64,000 nt of DNA from Limnochorda sp. LNt (GCF_035593265.1 NZ_CP141614.1:1178001-1242000), one strand, 5' to 3'. Positions 34,880-44,681 are shown, numbered from the stretch's first letter. A program made the numbers and translations. The notes: a model not told the origin generated them from the sequence alone.

Positions 34880-36772
34880 TCACCCGATCCTGAGCGAGAC
34901 GCGATAGCGCCGCAGCCAGGTGTCGAGCTGCACCAGGTAGGCCATCATCTGCGGGCCCGTCATGAGCTGCCCCCACCACGGCACGTCCAGCGCCCGCCCG
35001 TCGCCTTCCGCCAGGGCCCGGACTTGCCCCATGTCGACGAGCGGGAGCAAGGGCGAGGCAGGGTCGGCCAGGACCTGCTGCAGGCGGCGGCGCACGGCCG
35101 CGGCGTAGGCCGGGTGGTGCGTCTTGGGGTAGGGGCTCTTGCGCCGTGCCAGCACGTCGTCGGGCAGCACCCCCGCCAACGCCCGGCGCAGCAGTCCTTT
35201 GGGCTGTCCGTCGCACGTCTTCATGGACCACGGGGCGTTCCACACGTACTCCACCAGCCGGTGGTCGCAGTAGGGGACGCGGGCCTCGAGCCCCACCGCC
35301 ATGGTCATGCGATCCTTGCGGTCCAGCAGGGTCGGCATGAAGCGGGTCAGGCTGAGGTAGGCGACCTCCCGCAGGCGGGCCTGGTCGGGGGGTTCGCCCG
35401 CCAGCCGGGGCACCTCCTCCAGGGCCTCCCGGTAGCGCCGCTCCAGGTAGAGACGGGGCTGGATGGCCTCCGCCACGTCGGCGGCCAGCAGGCGCAGCCG
35501 GGCATCCAGCCGGCGGGTCCAGGGGAAGGCGTCGGCCCGCAGATCCTCCTCCCGCCAGAACCACGGATAGCCTCCGAAGATCTCGTCGGCGCACTCTCCC
35601 GACAGCGCCACCGTCGCCTCGCGCTTGACCTCGCGGGCGAAGAGCAGCAGGGACGCGTCGATGTCGGCCATCCCCGGCAGGTCCCGAGCGACGACGGCCT
35701 GATCCAGCGCCTCGACCAGCGCCTCGGCGCCGATGAGGACCCGTCGGTGGACGGTGCCGAGCCACGCCGACACCCGCTGGACCCACGGCCCGTCGGCGTC
35801 GGGCTGAAACTCGCTGGAGCGGAAGTGGCGATCGTTGTCCTCGTAGTCGACGGAGAACGTGCGCAGGGGCGGCAGGGCTCGCTCCCGGTAGACCCGGGCC
35901 GCCAGCGCGCTGATCCCGCTGGAGTCGAGCCCTCCCGAGAGGAGCGTGCAGACCGGCACGTCGGAGATCAGCTGCCGGCGCACGCTGTCCTCCAGGAGGC
36001 CCCGCACCGTGGCCACCGTGGTGCGCAGGTCGTCGGGATGAGGGCGGCTCTCCAGGGCCCAGTAACGCCGGCAGACCAGGCGCCCCTGGGGCTGCCGCAC
36101 CGGCCCCGACGAGCCGACGGGGACGTCCGGCTCGAAGCTGAGCCACCATCCGGGCTTCAGCTCGTGGACGCCCCGGAAGACGCCATGGCCAGGAGTGCGG
36201 GCCGGGCCCATCACCAGCACCTCGGCCAGCCCCTCGGCATCGACCTCGGGGGGCACGAGGGGGTGAGCCAGCAGAGCCTTGAGCTCCGAGCCGAAGAGCA
36301 GCCCGCCCTCCCGCTCGGCATAGAAGAGGGGCTTGACGCCCAGGCGATCGCGGGCCATGAAGAGGCGACGGGAGGCTTCGTCCCAGATGGCGAAGGCGAA
36401 GATGCCGTTGAAGCGCGCCAGGCAGGCAGGGCCCCACTCCACGTAGGCCAGCAGGAGGGCCTCGGTGTCGGAGTACCCCCGAAACCGCCATCCTCGGCTC
36501 GCCAGCTCGGCCCGTATCTCGTCGGTGTTGTACAGCTCGCCGTTGTAGACGATGACGTAGCGTCGGCCGTCACGGTCGCGCGCCATCGGCTGCTGGCCGC
36601 CCTGGGGGTCCAACACGACCAGCCGCCGGTGCGCCAGGACGGCGTGAGGGCTGACCCAGAGCCCGCATGCGTCGGGGCCGCGGCAGGCCAGCGTGGCCCC
36701 CATGGCCTCCACCTGCTCGCGCAGCCCGGTCAGGTCCCGCCCGAAGTCGACCCATCCTGCGACGCCGCACAT
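34880..36772 (-). CDS. asnB: Asparagine synthetase B (glutamine-hydrolysing)
   Basis: 630 residues. The mature N-terminus begins with the catalytic Cys (MCGVAGWVDFG). Glutaminase landmarks are ACRGPDACGLW, RLVVLD and YNGELYN. The synthetase PP-loop is LLSGGLDSSGISALAARV. The C-terminus contains LDRKDRMTMAVGLEARVPY and LLRRALAGVLPDDVLARRKSPY, all normal. It converts Asp plus Gln to Asn. Single gene; the IscU/SufU-like gene is upstream on the same strand with a 90-bp gap. Confidence 0.93.
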   Translation of the reverse strand: MCGVAGWVDFGRDLTGLREQVEAMGATLACRGPDACGLWVSPHAVLAHRRLVVLDPQGGQQPMARDRDGRRYVIVYNGELYNTDEIRAELASRGWRFRGYSDTEALLLAYVEWGPACLARFNGIFAFAIWDEASRRLFMARDRLGVKPLFYAEREGGLLFGSELKALLAHPLVPPEVDAEGLAEVLVMGPARTPGHGVFRGVHELKPGWWLSFEPDVPVGSSGPVRQPQGRLVCRRYWALESRPHPDDLRTTVATVRGLLEDSVRRQLISDVPVCTLLSGGLDSSGISALAARVYRERALPPLRTFSVDYEDNDRHFRSSEFQPDADGPWVQRVSAWLGTVHRRVLIGAEALVEALDQAVVARDLPGMADIDASLLLFAREVKREATVALSGECADEIFGGYPWFWREEDLRADAFPWTRRLDARLRLLAADVAEAIQPRLYLERRYREALEEVPRLAGEPPDQARLREVAYLSLTRFMPTLLDRKDRMTMAVGLEARVPYCDHRLVEYVWNAPWSMKTCDGQPKGLLRRALAGVLPDDVLARRKSPYPKTHHPAYAAAVRRRLQQVLADPASPLLPLVDMGQVRALAEGDGRALDVPWWGQLMTGPQMMAYLVQLDTWLRRYRVSLRIG

Positions 36773-36862
36773 CCCGGCCCCACCCGCCGACCGTGAGGAT
36801 CGTCGATGCGTCGACCATCCTACGCCGGGACCCGGGTGGGAGTGCGGGGCGCGCGGTGCCCC

Positions 36863-37390
36863 TCACGGGTCGTGAGGGATGCCGGGGCCGGCGGCCTCGC
36901 GGGCCCCTTCGCCCAGCACGATGCCGGGGATCTCGGGCGTCTCGCCGCCGGGGGGTGGGGCGGAGGGCAGCAGCACCCCGCCGTCCTGCAGCGCGCGCCG
37001 ACGCTGCCATGCCCGCACGGCTCCCTTGAGGGTCGCCAGCCCCAGGGTGGCGCAACGGGGGCGGGCCTTGACCACCTCGCTGCCCAGCAGCTGCTCCATG
37101 TGGTGGTAGTCCATCTCCAGGATGGCCTCGGCCGAGAGGCCGGCGCGGTGCACCTCGTCGAGCAGCATGGAGGCGCCGGCCTGACTCACGGTGCAGCCCT
37201 GGCCCTCCCAGCGGAGGTCCAGCAGGCGGTCGCCGTCCGCCTTGAGGTAGATGACCACCACGTCGCCGCAGCCGGGGTTGCCGCCCGGCATGGTGATGTC
37301 GGCATCCGGGATGGCCCCGAAGTGGCGCGGGCGCCGGAAGTGCTCCGCGATCCACTCCAGGTCCGGATGACAACCTTCGTCGATCGACAC
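36863..37390 (-). CDS. IscU/SufU-like iron-sulfur cluster scaffold
   Basis: 175 residues. Three cluster-ligand cysteines lie in GGNPGCGD, EGQGCTVS and RPRCATLG, and HFRRPRHFGAI matches the N-terminal helix of IscU/SufU. It builds Fe-S clusters on a scaffold. The spacing between the second and third cysteine is short: the ~20-residue insertion of Bacillus SufU appears absent, and about 45 extra Pro/Gly-rich residues follow the normal end. No sufBCDS or iscS is nearby; a rhodanese lies upstream on the same strand. GTG start at 37390. Confidence 0.82.
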   Translation of the reverse strand: MSIDEGCHPDLEWIAEHFRRPRHFGAIPDADITMPGGNPGCGDVVVIYLKADGDRLLDLRWEGQGCTVSQAGASMLLDEVHRAGLSAEAILEMDYHHMEQLLGSEVVKARPRCATLGLATLKGAVRAWQRRRALQDGGVLLPSAPPPGGETPEIPGIVLGEGAREAAGPGIPHDP

Positions 37391-37441
37391 GGCCCTGCCC
37401 CCGATCTCGTACGGCAGACGCCCTCCTGCCGCCGGCTCCGG

Positions 37442-38329
37442 TCAGCGCTCGATGGGCGCCCGCACCAGGTTGCCCCACTCCGTCCAGGAGCCGTCGTAGT
37501 TGCGGACCTTGTCGTAGCCCAGCAGGTACTTCAAGACGAACCACGTGTGCGAGGAGCGCTCGCCGATGCGGCAGTAGGCGATGATGTCCTGGTCCGGGCG
37601 CAGCCCCGCCTCCTGCTCGTAGATGCGGCGCAGCTCCTCCGCGCTCTTGAAGGTGCCGTCCTCGTTGACGGCCCGTGCCCAGGGCACGTTGCGGGCGCCG
37701 GGGATGTGGCCGCCCCGCAGGGCGCCCTCCTGCGGGTAGTCGGGCATGTGCAACAGCTCGCCCCGGTACTCCTGCGGCGAGCGCACGTCCACCAGCGGCT
37801 TGCCGGCCTCGATGTGCGCCTCGACGTCCTCCCGGAAGGCCCGGATGGCCGCGTCGTCACGGGAGCGCACCGGGTAGTCGCTGGGCGGATACTGGGGCAC
37901 CTCCCGCGTCAGGGGCCGCCCCTCGGCCTCCCACTTCTTGCGGCCGCCGTCCATGATGCGGCAGTCGGGGTGGCCAAAGAGCTTGAAGACCCAGAAGGCG
38001 TAGCAGGCCCACCAGTTGTTCTTGTCGCCGTAGAAGACCACCGTCGTGCGCTCGCCGATGCCCCTGGCCCGGCAAAGGCGGGCGAAGCCCTCGGCGTCCA
38101 GGTAGTCCCGCACCAGCGGGTCCTGCAGGTCGGTGTGCCAGTCGATCTTGACGGCGCCGGGGATGTGGCCCAGGTCGTAGAGGAGCACGTCCTCGTTGGA
38201 CTCTACGATCCGCACGTTGGGGTCGTCGAGGTGCTGGGCCACCCACTCGGTGGAGACCAGCGCCTCCGGGTGCGCGTAACCCTTGGTCTTGGCCAGCACG
38301 TCAGCGATGGGCTGGGTCAATCCAGACAC
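37442..38329 (-). CDS. Thiosulfate/mercaptopyruvate-type sulfurtransferase (two rhodanese domains)
   Basis: 295 residues with tandem rhodanese domains. The first has [20 protein letters not shown] and no catalytic Cys in its loop; the second has the active site [27 protein letters not shown] opens the second domain. It moves sulfane sulfur from thiosulfate or mercaptopyruvate. GTG start with AGCAGGGGG just upstream on the minus strand. It lies ~50 bp upstream of the Fe-S scaffold gene, so the two could be co-expressed. Confidence 0.9.
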   Translation of the reverse strand: MSGLTQPIADVLAKTKGYAHPEALVSTEWVAQHLDDPNVRIVESNEDVLLYDLGHIPGAVKIDWHTDLQDPLVRDYLDAEGFARLCRARGIGERTTVVFYGDKNNWWACYAFWVFKLFGHPDCRIMDGGRKKWEAEGRPLTREVPQYPPSDYPVRSRDDAAIRAFREDVEAHIEAGKPLVDVRSPQEYRGELLHMPDYPQEGALRGGHIPGARNVPWARAVNEDGTFKSAEELRRIYEQEAGLRPDQDIIAYCRIGERSSHTWFVLKYLLGYDKVRNYDGSWTEWGNLVRAPIER

Positions 38330-38772
38330 CCCCTGCTGTCTCGATGGGACGGTGAGACCGGACGAGCCGCCGGCAGGCGGCGCACCCCACGTTGGCGGCG
38401 TCGCGGCGAAGCGGGTGCCGTACGGGCGCCGGGCGGGAGCCGGAGCGCTCCGGCCGTATGTGACAGGAAGGAGCCGGGCTGGCCGACGGCGGCGCGCGCC
38501 CCCACGGACGCCCTTCAGGCGCCTCTTCGCCGCCGGCTACAGATGCATCGACGCGGCGTGTGCCTCTCCGACCGCGCCGGACGGGCAGCGCCCTCCGGGC
38601 ACGGTCCAATCTCGATAGAGCGCATGACTATCGTTGCTATTGTTATTAGCGGAGGCGGCACCGGATGTCAAGCGACCCGGGGCCCATGCGGGGCCGGCGA
38701 CGGGGGCGGGGGGCGCGGGGACGGACGAGGGGCCATCGGGCGGCCGCCCCGCCGTGCCCCACGCGCAGGGGG
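38330..38772. other. Gap between glutamine synthetase end and sulfurtransferase start
   Basis: Most of the stretch is GC-rich with no convincing gene. Bases ~38622-38655 form an island far richer in A and T than the surroundings (ATCGTTGCTATTGTTATTAG), which is promoter- or operator-like and lies ~300 bp upstream of the sulfurtransferase start. I could not assign a specific site. Confidence 0.4.
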
Positions 38773-40233
38773 TCAGACGTCGAAGTACAGGACGAACTCC
38801 CACGGGTGCGGGCGGGTGGAGACGGCCAGGGCCTCCCGCTGTCGCTTGTAGGCGATCCAGAGGTCGATGAAGTCCTTGGTGAAGACCCCGCCCTTGAGCA
38901 GGAAATGGTAGTCGTCCTGCAGGGCCTCGAGTGCCTCCTCCAGCGAGCCGGGCAGCGACCGGATGCTGAGCAGCTCCGCCGGCGTCAGCGAGTAGAGGTC
39001 ACGGTCCACCGGGTCGCCGGGGTCGATACGGTTTTCGATGCCGTCGAGGCCTGCCAGCAGCATGGCCGCGAAGGCCAGGTACGGGTTGGCCGACGGGTCG
39101 GGCGGCCGGTACTCGATGCGCCGGGCGGCGGGCGCCTGGGAGTACATGGGGATGCGCACGGCGGCGCTCCGGTTGCGCTTGGAGTAGACCAGGTTGACGG
39201 GCGCCTCGAAGCCCGGCACGAGCCGCTTGTAGGAGTTGGTGGTGGGGCTGCACAGAGCGGCCAGCGCCCGGCCGTGAGCCAGCAGACCGCCGATGTAGTA
39301 CCGGGCCGTCTCGCTGAGGCCCGCATAGCCGTCCTTGTCGTAGAAGAGGTTGCGGCCGTCCTTCCACAGGCTCTGGTGCGTGTGCATGCCCGAGCCGTTG
39401 TCGCCGAAGAGGGGCTTGGGCATGAAGGTGACCGTCTTGCCGTGGCGGCGGGCGACGTTCTTGGCCACGTACTTGAGCATCATGACCCGATCGCCCATGG
39501 CCGTCAGGGAGGCGTAGCGCAGGTCCACCTCGGCCTGGCCCGCCGTGGCCACCTCGTGGTGGTGCGTCTCCACCGGCACGCCCAGGCTCTGCAAGGTGAG
39601 GGCGATGTCAGCCCGCACGTCCGAGACCGAGTCGACGGGCGGGACGGGGAAGTAGCCCTCCTTGTAGCGCGGGCGGTGTCCGGCGTTGGGCGTGTGGTCC
39701 CGGCCCGAGTTCCAGAAGCCCTCGTCGGAGTCGACGAAGTAGTAGCCCGAGTGCTGGTCCTGGTGGAAGCGCGCGCTGTCGAGGATGAAGAACTCGGCCT
39801 CGGGGCCCCAGTAGCTGACGTCGGCGATACCCGTCGCGCGCAGGTAGGCCTCCGCCTTGCGGGCGATGTAGCGCGGGTCCCGCTCGTACGGTCGCCCCGT
39901 CTCCGGGTCGCGCACCTCGCAGACGAGACTCAGCGTGCGGTGCGAGTAGAACGGATCGATGAACGCGGTGGCCAGGTCCGGCACCAGCAGCATGTCGCTC
40001 TCGTTGATGGCCTGGAAGCCCCGGATGCTGGAGCCGTCGAAGCCGAAGCCCTCCACGAAGGCCTGCTCCGTCAGCTGGTCGATGGGCACGTGGAAGTGCT
40101 GCCACTGCCCGGGCACGTCGACGAACTTGAGATCCACCATGACGACGCCCTGGCTGCGGGCCGCCTCGATGAGCTCCCGGGGCGAGGCGGCCTGGAGCGC
40201 AGCCGGGGATCGCCCTTCGATGACCACTGCCAT
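38773..40233 (-). CDS. glnA: Glutamine synthetase, type I
   Basis: 486 residues. Family motifs: [58 protein letters not shown], and [30 protein letters not shown] and the region around DRDLYSLTP, with Tyr at the adenylylation-site position, resemble the GSI-beta form. It makes glutamine from glutamate and ammonia. ATG 40233 is preferred over the upstream GTG because CAGGGGG sits 9-15 nt before it. A strong promoter with repeated TGACA motifs lies directly upstream. Confidence 0.95.
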   Translation of the reverse strand: MAVVIEGRSPAALQAASPRELIEAARSQGVVMVDLKFVDVPGQWQHFHVPIDQLTEQAFVEGFGFDGSSIRGFQAINESDMLLVPDLATAFIDPFYSHRTLSLVCEVRDPETGRPYERDPRYIARKAEAYLRATGIADVSYWGPEAEFFILDSARFHQDQHSGYYFVDSDEGFWNSGRDHTPNAGHRPRYKEGYFPVPPVDSVSDVRADIALTLQSLGVPVETHHHEVATAGQAEVDLRYASLTAMGDRVMMLKYVAKNVARRHGKTVTFMPKPLFGDNGSGMHTHQSLWKDGRNLFYDKDGYAGLSETARYYIGGLLAHGRALAALCSPTTNSYKRLVPGFEAPVNLVYSKRNRSAAVRIPMYSQAPAARRIEYRPPDPSANPYLAFAAMLLAGLDGIENRIDPGDPVDRDLYSLTPAELLSIRSLPGSLEEALEALQDDYHFLLKGGVFTKDFIDLWIAYKRQREALAVSTRPHPWEFVLYFDV

Positions 40234-40263
40234 CCAACCCACCCCCTGCACCTTTTGGCGCCT

Positions 40264-40292
40264 ATTGTATGACAGGAGGCGGAGGATGTCAC
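40264..40292 (-). promoter_or_regulatory. Promoter of glnA
   Basis: On the minus strand, GTGACA (40287-40292), 17 bp, TACAAT (40264-40269). This is among the best sigma-A-like promoters in the window. Confidence 0.65.
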
Positions 40293-40323
40293 GTCTGTGT
40301 CATGCAGATGGCATGTATACATG
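40286..40323 (-). promoter_or_regulatory. Candidate nitrogen-control operator of glnA
   Basis: Two TGACA direct repeats (plus-strand TGTCA at 40287-40291 and 40298-40302) are spaced 11 bp, one helical turn, and overlap the -35. An inverted copy lies at 40269-40274. A perfect 12-bp palindrome CATGTATACATG sits at 40312-40323. These could bind a GlnR/TnrA-type or other nitrogen regulator. No known consensus fits exactly. Confidence 0.4.
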
Positions 40324-40333
40324 AGGGCCGACG

Positions 40334-41176
40334 TCAGGTGCGCGGGCCGTGCAGGGGTAGGGAGGGGCCCGACGGCACGGACGTCCCGGCCTGCCGCAGC
40401 AGGGCTCGCAGCCACAGCACCAGCGCCACCACGTAGGTCATGTTGCCGTGCTCCCACATGACCCCCGCGCCCAGCTTCTGGTCGGCCAGCAGGCTCAGGC
40501 CGAAGGGCGGGCGCGTCCCGGCGTACGTGGCGTACATGGGCGTGTCGGCATAGGCCAGCGAGAAGCTCAGCAGCCAGTTGAGCACCATCGAGCCCAGCAG
40601 CATGGCGACCCGGGCCGGCGGCGCCGACCGCGACAGCGGAGGCGCCAGCATGATGGCCGACCAGAAGAGCAGGCCAGCGACGAGGGGCAGGATGTCTTGC
40701 AAGACCGCGACGACGGGCGAGCGCGTCGCAAGATCGGTCAGGATGCCGCACGCCAGCCGCAGCTCGCCGTGGCCCGCGGGCAGGGGCCAATGCCACAGGA
40801 GCAGGACCGCATTGTAGGCCCCGGCTGCCACCAGCGGGTGCAGCAGCACCGCACCCGCCCGCACCATGCCCGGGTGCGCGGCCAACCGGGCCCGGGCCTG
40901 TCGGGGGATGCCCGAGAGCAGCAGGGGCGGCGCCACCATCTGCAGCAGCATGTGCTGGATGACGTGCAGCAAGAAGGAGGAGGTATCCGCCGCCACGTGA
41001 AGCGGCGAGATCAGCGCCGTGAAGAGACCGCCCACGCCGGCCACGAAGCGCGCCGCCTCCCAGCCGGAGGGGCGCAGCTGCGGCAGGGCACGCAGATAGG
41101 CGTAAAGAGGCAGCAAGACCCACGCCACCGTATGGGGTTGCAAGGTCCAGCCCGAGCCGCCGCCCAGCGTGCGCAC
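40334..41176 (-). CDS. ctaG: Cytochrome c oxidase assembly protein (CtaG, caa3-type)
   Basis: 280 residues, about seven helices. Family features are ALISPLHVAADTSSFLLHV, IQHMLLQMVAPPLLLSG with the conserved HM pair, and DQKLGAGVMWEHGNMTYVV near the C-terminus. CtaG_caa3 proteins assist copper insertion into cytochrome oxidase. A SCO1 gene is divergently transcribed 181 bp away, which supports an oxidase-assembly pair. GTG start at 41176. Confidence 0.88.
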   Translation of the reverse strand: MRTLGGGSGWTLQPHTVAWVLLPLYAYLRALPQLRPSGWEAARFVAGVGGLFTALISPLHVAADTSSFLLHVIQHMLLQMVAPPLLLSGIPRQARARLAAHPGMVRAGAVLLHPLVAAGAYNAVLLLWHWPLPAGHGELRLACGILTDLATRSPVVAVLQDILPLVAGLLFWSAIMLAPPLSRSAPPARVAMLLGSMVLNWLLSFSLAYADTPMYATYAGTRPPFGLSLLADQKLGAGVMWEHGNMTYVVALVLWLRALLRQAGTSVPSGPSLPLHGPRT

Positions 41177-41357
41177 CCGCCCCTCATCCGCACGTCGGGA
41201 TCCACCACAACGTAGGCCGCGCCGGCCGTCTTGTCAACGGCCCGCGTTCCATGGGGGACGCCCGGCGCCCTGGCGAAATCCCGCGCCGCGGCCTATATTC
41301 TCATGGACATCACGTGCGGCCGCCGGCAGTCGGCGGCGGGGAGGCGCGGGCGGATCG

Positions 41358-41978
41358 ATGCGTGCGTGGAGGCGTCGGGCCGAATGGCTGGCGGTGGGCA
41401 TCCTGGCCGTGGGGGCGGTGGTCGCCTCCATCGTGTGGAGGCAGCCCCACCCCTTCGAGGGGCAACCCCTGGTGCCGCCGCGGCCGGCGCCGGCCTTCAC
41501 GCTGGTGGACCAGCACGGGCGGCCATTCTCGTCGGAGCAGCTGCAGGGCAAGGTGACGGCCGTCTTCTTCGGCTACACCTACTGCCCCGACGTCTGTCCG
41601 GCCACCGTGGCCATGTTCGCCCGGGCCCGCCAGGTGCTGGCACGGACGCCCGAGGCCGACTCGGTGCGCTTCGTCTTCGTCTCGGTGGATCCCGAGCGGG
41701 ACACGCCGGAGCGCCTGGCCCGCTACCTGCAGCCGGCCGGGCCCGACGTCATCGGCCTGACCGGCACGCCGGCCCAGGTGGAGCAGGTGGTGGCGGCGTG
41801 GGGCGTGACGGCCGAGAAGGTGCCCCTCTCCGCCGGGGATCCCGGCGCCTACACGGTGGCGCACACCGCCTCGGTGCTGCTGGTGGACCGGTCGGGCCGC
41901 ATCCGGGTGCGGCTGCCCTTCGGGAGTACGGCGGAGCAGCTGGTGCACGACATCCGGCAACTGCTGACCGAAGGCTGA
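41358..41978 (+). CDS. SCO1/SenC/PrrC family copper chaperone
   Basis: 206 residues. One N-terminal helix anchors it; the thioredoxin-fold domain carries the copper motif GYTYCPDVCPAT and the distal His in YTVAHTASVLLVD. VSVDPERDTPERLARYL is the family's next landmark. It delivers copper or electrons to the CuA site of cytochrome oxidase. Divergent from ctaG. Confidence 0.92.
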   Translation: MRAWRRRAEWLAVGILAVGAVVASIVWRQPHPFEGQPLVPPRPAPAFTLVDQHGRPFSSEQLQGKVTAVFFGYTYCPDVCPATVAMFARARQVLARTPEADSVRFVFVSVDPERDTPERLARYLQPAGPDVIGLTGTPAQVEQVVAAWGVTAEKVPLSAGDPGAYTVAHTASVLLVDRSGRIRVRLPFGSTAEQLVHDIRQLLTEG

Positions 41979-42213
41979 CCCCCTCTCGACAGGGCCGGGG
42001 CTCGCTTCCGCTCGCGCCCGGCGAGGCCCGTCGCCTGCGGGGGCCCCGGGCGTCACGTCTACGTCGAGCAGGACCCTTCTTCACGGCCGAGGTGCGATAC
42101 CGCGACGAGCCGGGGTCGAGCGCGGCGAGCGTGGGAGGGTGAGGGGGCGGCGCGTGGCCGAGCCCACGGGGCTGGCCCGGGCCGGCAGCGTCCGTGCGGC
42201 CCGGGCCCACCCC

Positions 42214-43062
42214 TCACCAGACGGCCAGCACCCGGCAGGGCCCGCCTGACGCGCCCCGCACCCGGGGCGCGCCGACGATGACGGTGGCGCCGGCCGGGGG
42301 GACCCGGGCCAGGTTGGCCAGGTTCTCCAGGCCGTAAAGGTTGGCTCCCAGCACCGTCAGGTGCACCTCGAAGCCGGTCGAGGGGCCGATGTCCAGGCTC
42401 AGGGTGTCGACCCCGATACCGACGATGTCGCGCTCGTGCACCAGCCACTGGGCCGCTTGGGGGCTGAAGCCGGGGAAGTGCATGGTGCCACTGGCGTCGG
42501 CGTTGCGGTAGGCGTCGGCGTCGCCGACCCGTGACTCCCACCCCGAGTGCATGCAGACGATGGCCCCGTCCGGGATCCGCCCGTAACGCGCCTCCCAGGC
42601 CATCAAGTCGTCCACCGTGACCCAGGCGTCCGGGTCACGGGCGGCCCGCTCGTGGATGTGGATCACGGCCAGTGGCGCGACGAGCCGCTCGGGCGGCACC
42701 TGGTCCAGGCTCCACACGCCGTCCCGGTCGACGAAGTGGACGGGCGCGTCGAAGTGGGTACCCGTGTGCTCCCCCAGGTCCCAGCGGTTCGCGTAGAAGC
42801 CGTCGCGGGCCACGGTGAAGAGGTTGGTCACCTTCATGGGCTCGAAGGATGGGAAGACGGGGAAGTCCGGGCTCAGGACGTGGGTGAGGTCCGCCACATT
42901 CTCGAACGACAGCCGTTGGGTCGCCGGCGCGGGCGATGCCGCCCGTGCCACGCCCCGAGACGCTGGCAACAGCGAGGCGGCCAGAGCTCCCGCCGCAGCC
43001 CCCAGGAGCTCCCGGCGGCTCAGGCGGGATGCCACATGCTCGACGACCGACGGAGCGCACAT
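42214..43062 (-). CDS. Secreted cyclase-family (kynurenine formamidase-like) hydrolase
   Basis: 282 residues. The N-terminus has a Tat-like signal SRRELLGAAAGALAASLLP. The metal motif is LGEHTGTHFDAPVHFVDRDG (HxGTHxDxPxH), diagnostic of the cyclase/formamidase family, followed by IVCMHSGWESR and GIGVDTLSLDIGPS. It should hydrolyse an amide or ester outside the cytoplasm; the substrate is unknown. A promoter lies immediately upstream. Confidence 0.88.
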   Translation of the reverse strand: MCAPSVVEHVASRLSRRELLGAAAGALAASLLPASRGVARAASPAPATQRLSFENVADLTHVLSPDFPVFPSFEPMKVTNLFTVARDGFYANRWDLGEHTGTHFDAPVHFVDRDGVWSLDQVPPERLVAPLAVIHIHERAARDPDAWVTVDDLMAWEARYGRIPDGAIVCMHSGWESRVGDADAYRNADASGTMHFPGFSPQAAQWLVHERDIVGIGVDTLSLDIGPSTGFEVHLTVLGANLYGLENLANLARVPPAGATVIVGAPRVRGASGGPCRVLAVW

Positions 43063-43100
43063 GCCGATCCACCCCCCCGTGGCGCGAAGATCTTGCCATG

Positions 43101-43129
43101 ATTCTCCATGAGGGGGTCGGCACGGTCAA
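43101..43129 (-). promoter_or_regulatory. Promoter of the cyclase-family gene
   Basis: On the minus strand TTGACC (43124-43129), 17 bp, GAGAAT (43101-43106), 39 bp before the start codon. Confidence 0.5.
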
Positions 43130-43184
43130 TACCATGCGAACGCGGGCGGCAGGCTGCAGCTCGGGCGGCGCCAACCGTTCGGGA

Positions 43185-43261
43185 TGGTGGGCGAGAAGGG
43201 AATCGAACCCCTGACCTCCACGATGTCAACGTGGCGCTCTCACCGACTGAGCTACTCGCCC
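43185..43261 (-). tRNA. tRNA-Val (anticodon GAC)
   Basis: Acceptor arms GGGCGAG (43255-43261) and CTCGCCC (43189-43195, minus strand) pair fully. The anticodon stem CCACG/CGTGG encloses loop TTGACAT with anticodon GAC. The T-loop is GTTCGATTC, and CCA is encoded (43185-43187). 77 nt. Confidence 0.95.
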
Positions 43262-43355
43262 ACCGTCATCCGGCCGGGCCGGTCGACGGCCGTCGGCCGA
43301 GACCCAGCATACCGCCCGGCGCCTCGGCCCGTCAAGGGCGCAGGGGAGCGCCCGG

Positions 43356-44681
43356 TCAGGCGGCGCCCCGGCGGGGCGCCTGCGCCACGGCCCGTGGAGC
43401 CACCCGCGTCTCCGGGGCCCGCCAGGCGAAGAGCAGGGCGACGGCCGCCAGCAGCGCCGCATTGAGCGTCAGGGCCCACGAGAGCCCCAGCCAGTCTGCC
43501 ACGGCCCCGGCCACCACCGGCCCCGCCACCATGCCTGCGTCCATGATGGTGCGGTAGAGGCCCATGCTGACGCCGAAGGCCTGAGGCGGCAGGATGTCGC
43601 TGACGTAGGCCGCGGGGGCCGGCCCTGCCACGCCCGTCCCCAGCCCCAGCACGGCGGCGGCCAGCACGTATTGCGGGTAGTCGTGGGCGCCCGTGAAGAG
43701 CAGCAGCGAGACCGCGCTCACCACGAGTCCTGGCACGATGGCCACCTTGCGGCCGTAGTGATCCACGACGCGCCCCGTCAGCACCAGGAGCGCCAGGTTG
43801 AGCACGGCGGCCACGGTCAGGGCCATCCCGATGCGGCTCTCCGACAGGCCCAGCTCGTTGCCGCCCATGAGCGGGATGACGGTACCCCGAGCCCCCGTAC
43901 GGGTGTAGGCGATGGAGAAGGCCACCAGGCAGACCAGCACGAAGTCGGCCCGCCGCAGCAGCCAGGTCGGCCCCTGGCCCTCGGTCGGACCAGCGTCGGG
44001 CTCCGGACGTCGCCGTCGCCGCGGAGCCGGCTGCGTCGCCTCGGCTCCGTGGCCCTCGGCGGAGGCCGTCCGCTCGGCCAGGGCTCGCTCGGCGGCCGCA
44101 CCGGGGACGGCCACGAGGGTCACCGCGGACGCCAGCACGGCCATCGCGGCGTAGGCCCAAAACGGCGAGGCCAGCCCGAAGTGCTCCGCCGTGAAGCCCC
44201 CGATGGTGGGGCCGAAGCTCTGCCCCACGAGCATGCTGCCCTGGTAGTAGCTCATCGTACGGCCCCGGAGCTCGGGTGGACTCACCCTGCCGACGAAGCT
44301 GTAGCCGGCCACCATGTAGAGGGCCGATCCGACTCCCTGCAACGCCCGCGCCAGCACCAGCAGCCAGAACCGGTCCACCACCGCTGCGGCCACCGACGCG
44401 CTGCCGACGATGAGACAACCGACCATCATGGTGGCGCGGGCACCGAGCCGGTCGGCGAGCCTGCCACCCGGGATGTCGACCAGGATGCGGGCCACGCCGA
44501 AGGCGCTCACCAGCAGCCCCACCACGGCCATGCCGACCCCGAAGGAGAGCCCGTACAGAGGCAGCACCGGGGAGACCAGGTTGCCACCGAGCATCAACAG
44601 CACGGTCGTGATGCAGACGCCGACGACCGAGGAGACGACACCGGTCTTGCCGGTCTGGAGCATACCTCGGGGGTTCGACAT
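43356..44681 (-). CDS. MFS transporter
   Basis: 441 residues with twelve predicted helices and a polar, charged central loop (after AAAERALAERT). The MFS motif between helices 2 and 3 is DIPGGRLADRLGARATM; the equivalent in the second half is TGRVVDHYGRKVAIV. It is a drug or metabolite efflux-type member; substrate unknown. ATG 44681 is the first start; ATG 44663 is an alternative. It lies just upstream of tRNA-Val on the same strand, with about 94 bp between them. Confidence 0.88.
   Translation of the reverse strand: MSNPRGMLQTGKTGVVSSVVGVCITTVLLMLGGNLVSPVLPLYGLSFGVGMAVVGLLVSAFGVARILVDIPGGRLADRLGARATMMVGCLIVGSASVAAAVVDRFWLLVLARALQGVGSALYMVAGYSFVGRVSPPELRGRTMSYYQGSMLVGQSFGPTIGGFTAEHFGLASPFWAYAAMAVLASAVTLVAVPGAAAERALAERTASAEGHGAEATQPAPRRRRRPEPDAGPTEGQGPTWLLRRADFVLVCLVAFSIAYTRTGARGTVIPLMGGNELGLSESRIGMALTVAAVLNLALLVLTGRVVDHYGRKVAIVPGLVVSAVSLLLFTGAHDYPQYVLAAAVLGLGTGVAGPAPAAYVSDILPPQAFGVSMGLYRTIMDAGMVAGPVVAGAVADWLGLSWALTLNAALLAAVALLFAWRAPETRVAPRAVAQAPRRGAA

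Noticed and set aside
34847-36796. 649-codon plus-strand frame opposite asnB
   Set aside because: asnB has all catalytic motifs; the other frame is low-complexity.
36806-40272. Long plus-strand frames opposite the scaffold, rhodanese and glnA genes
   Set aside because: All three minus-strand genes have clear family motifs; the plus-strand products do not.
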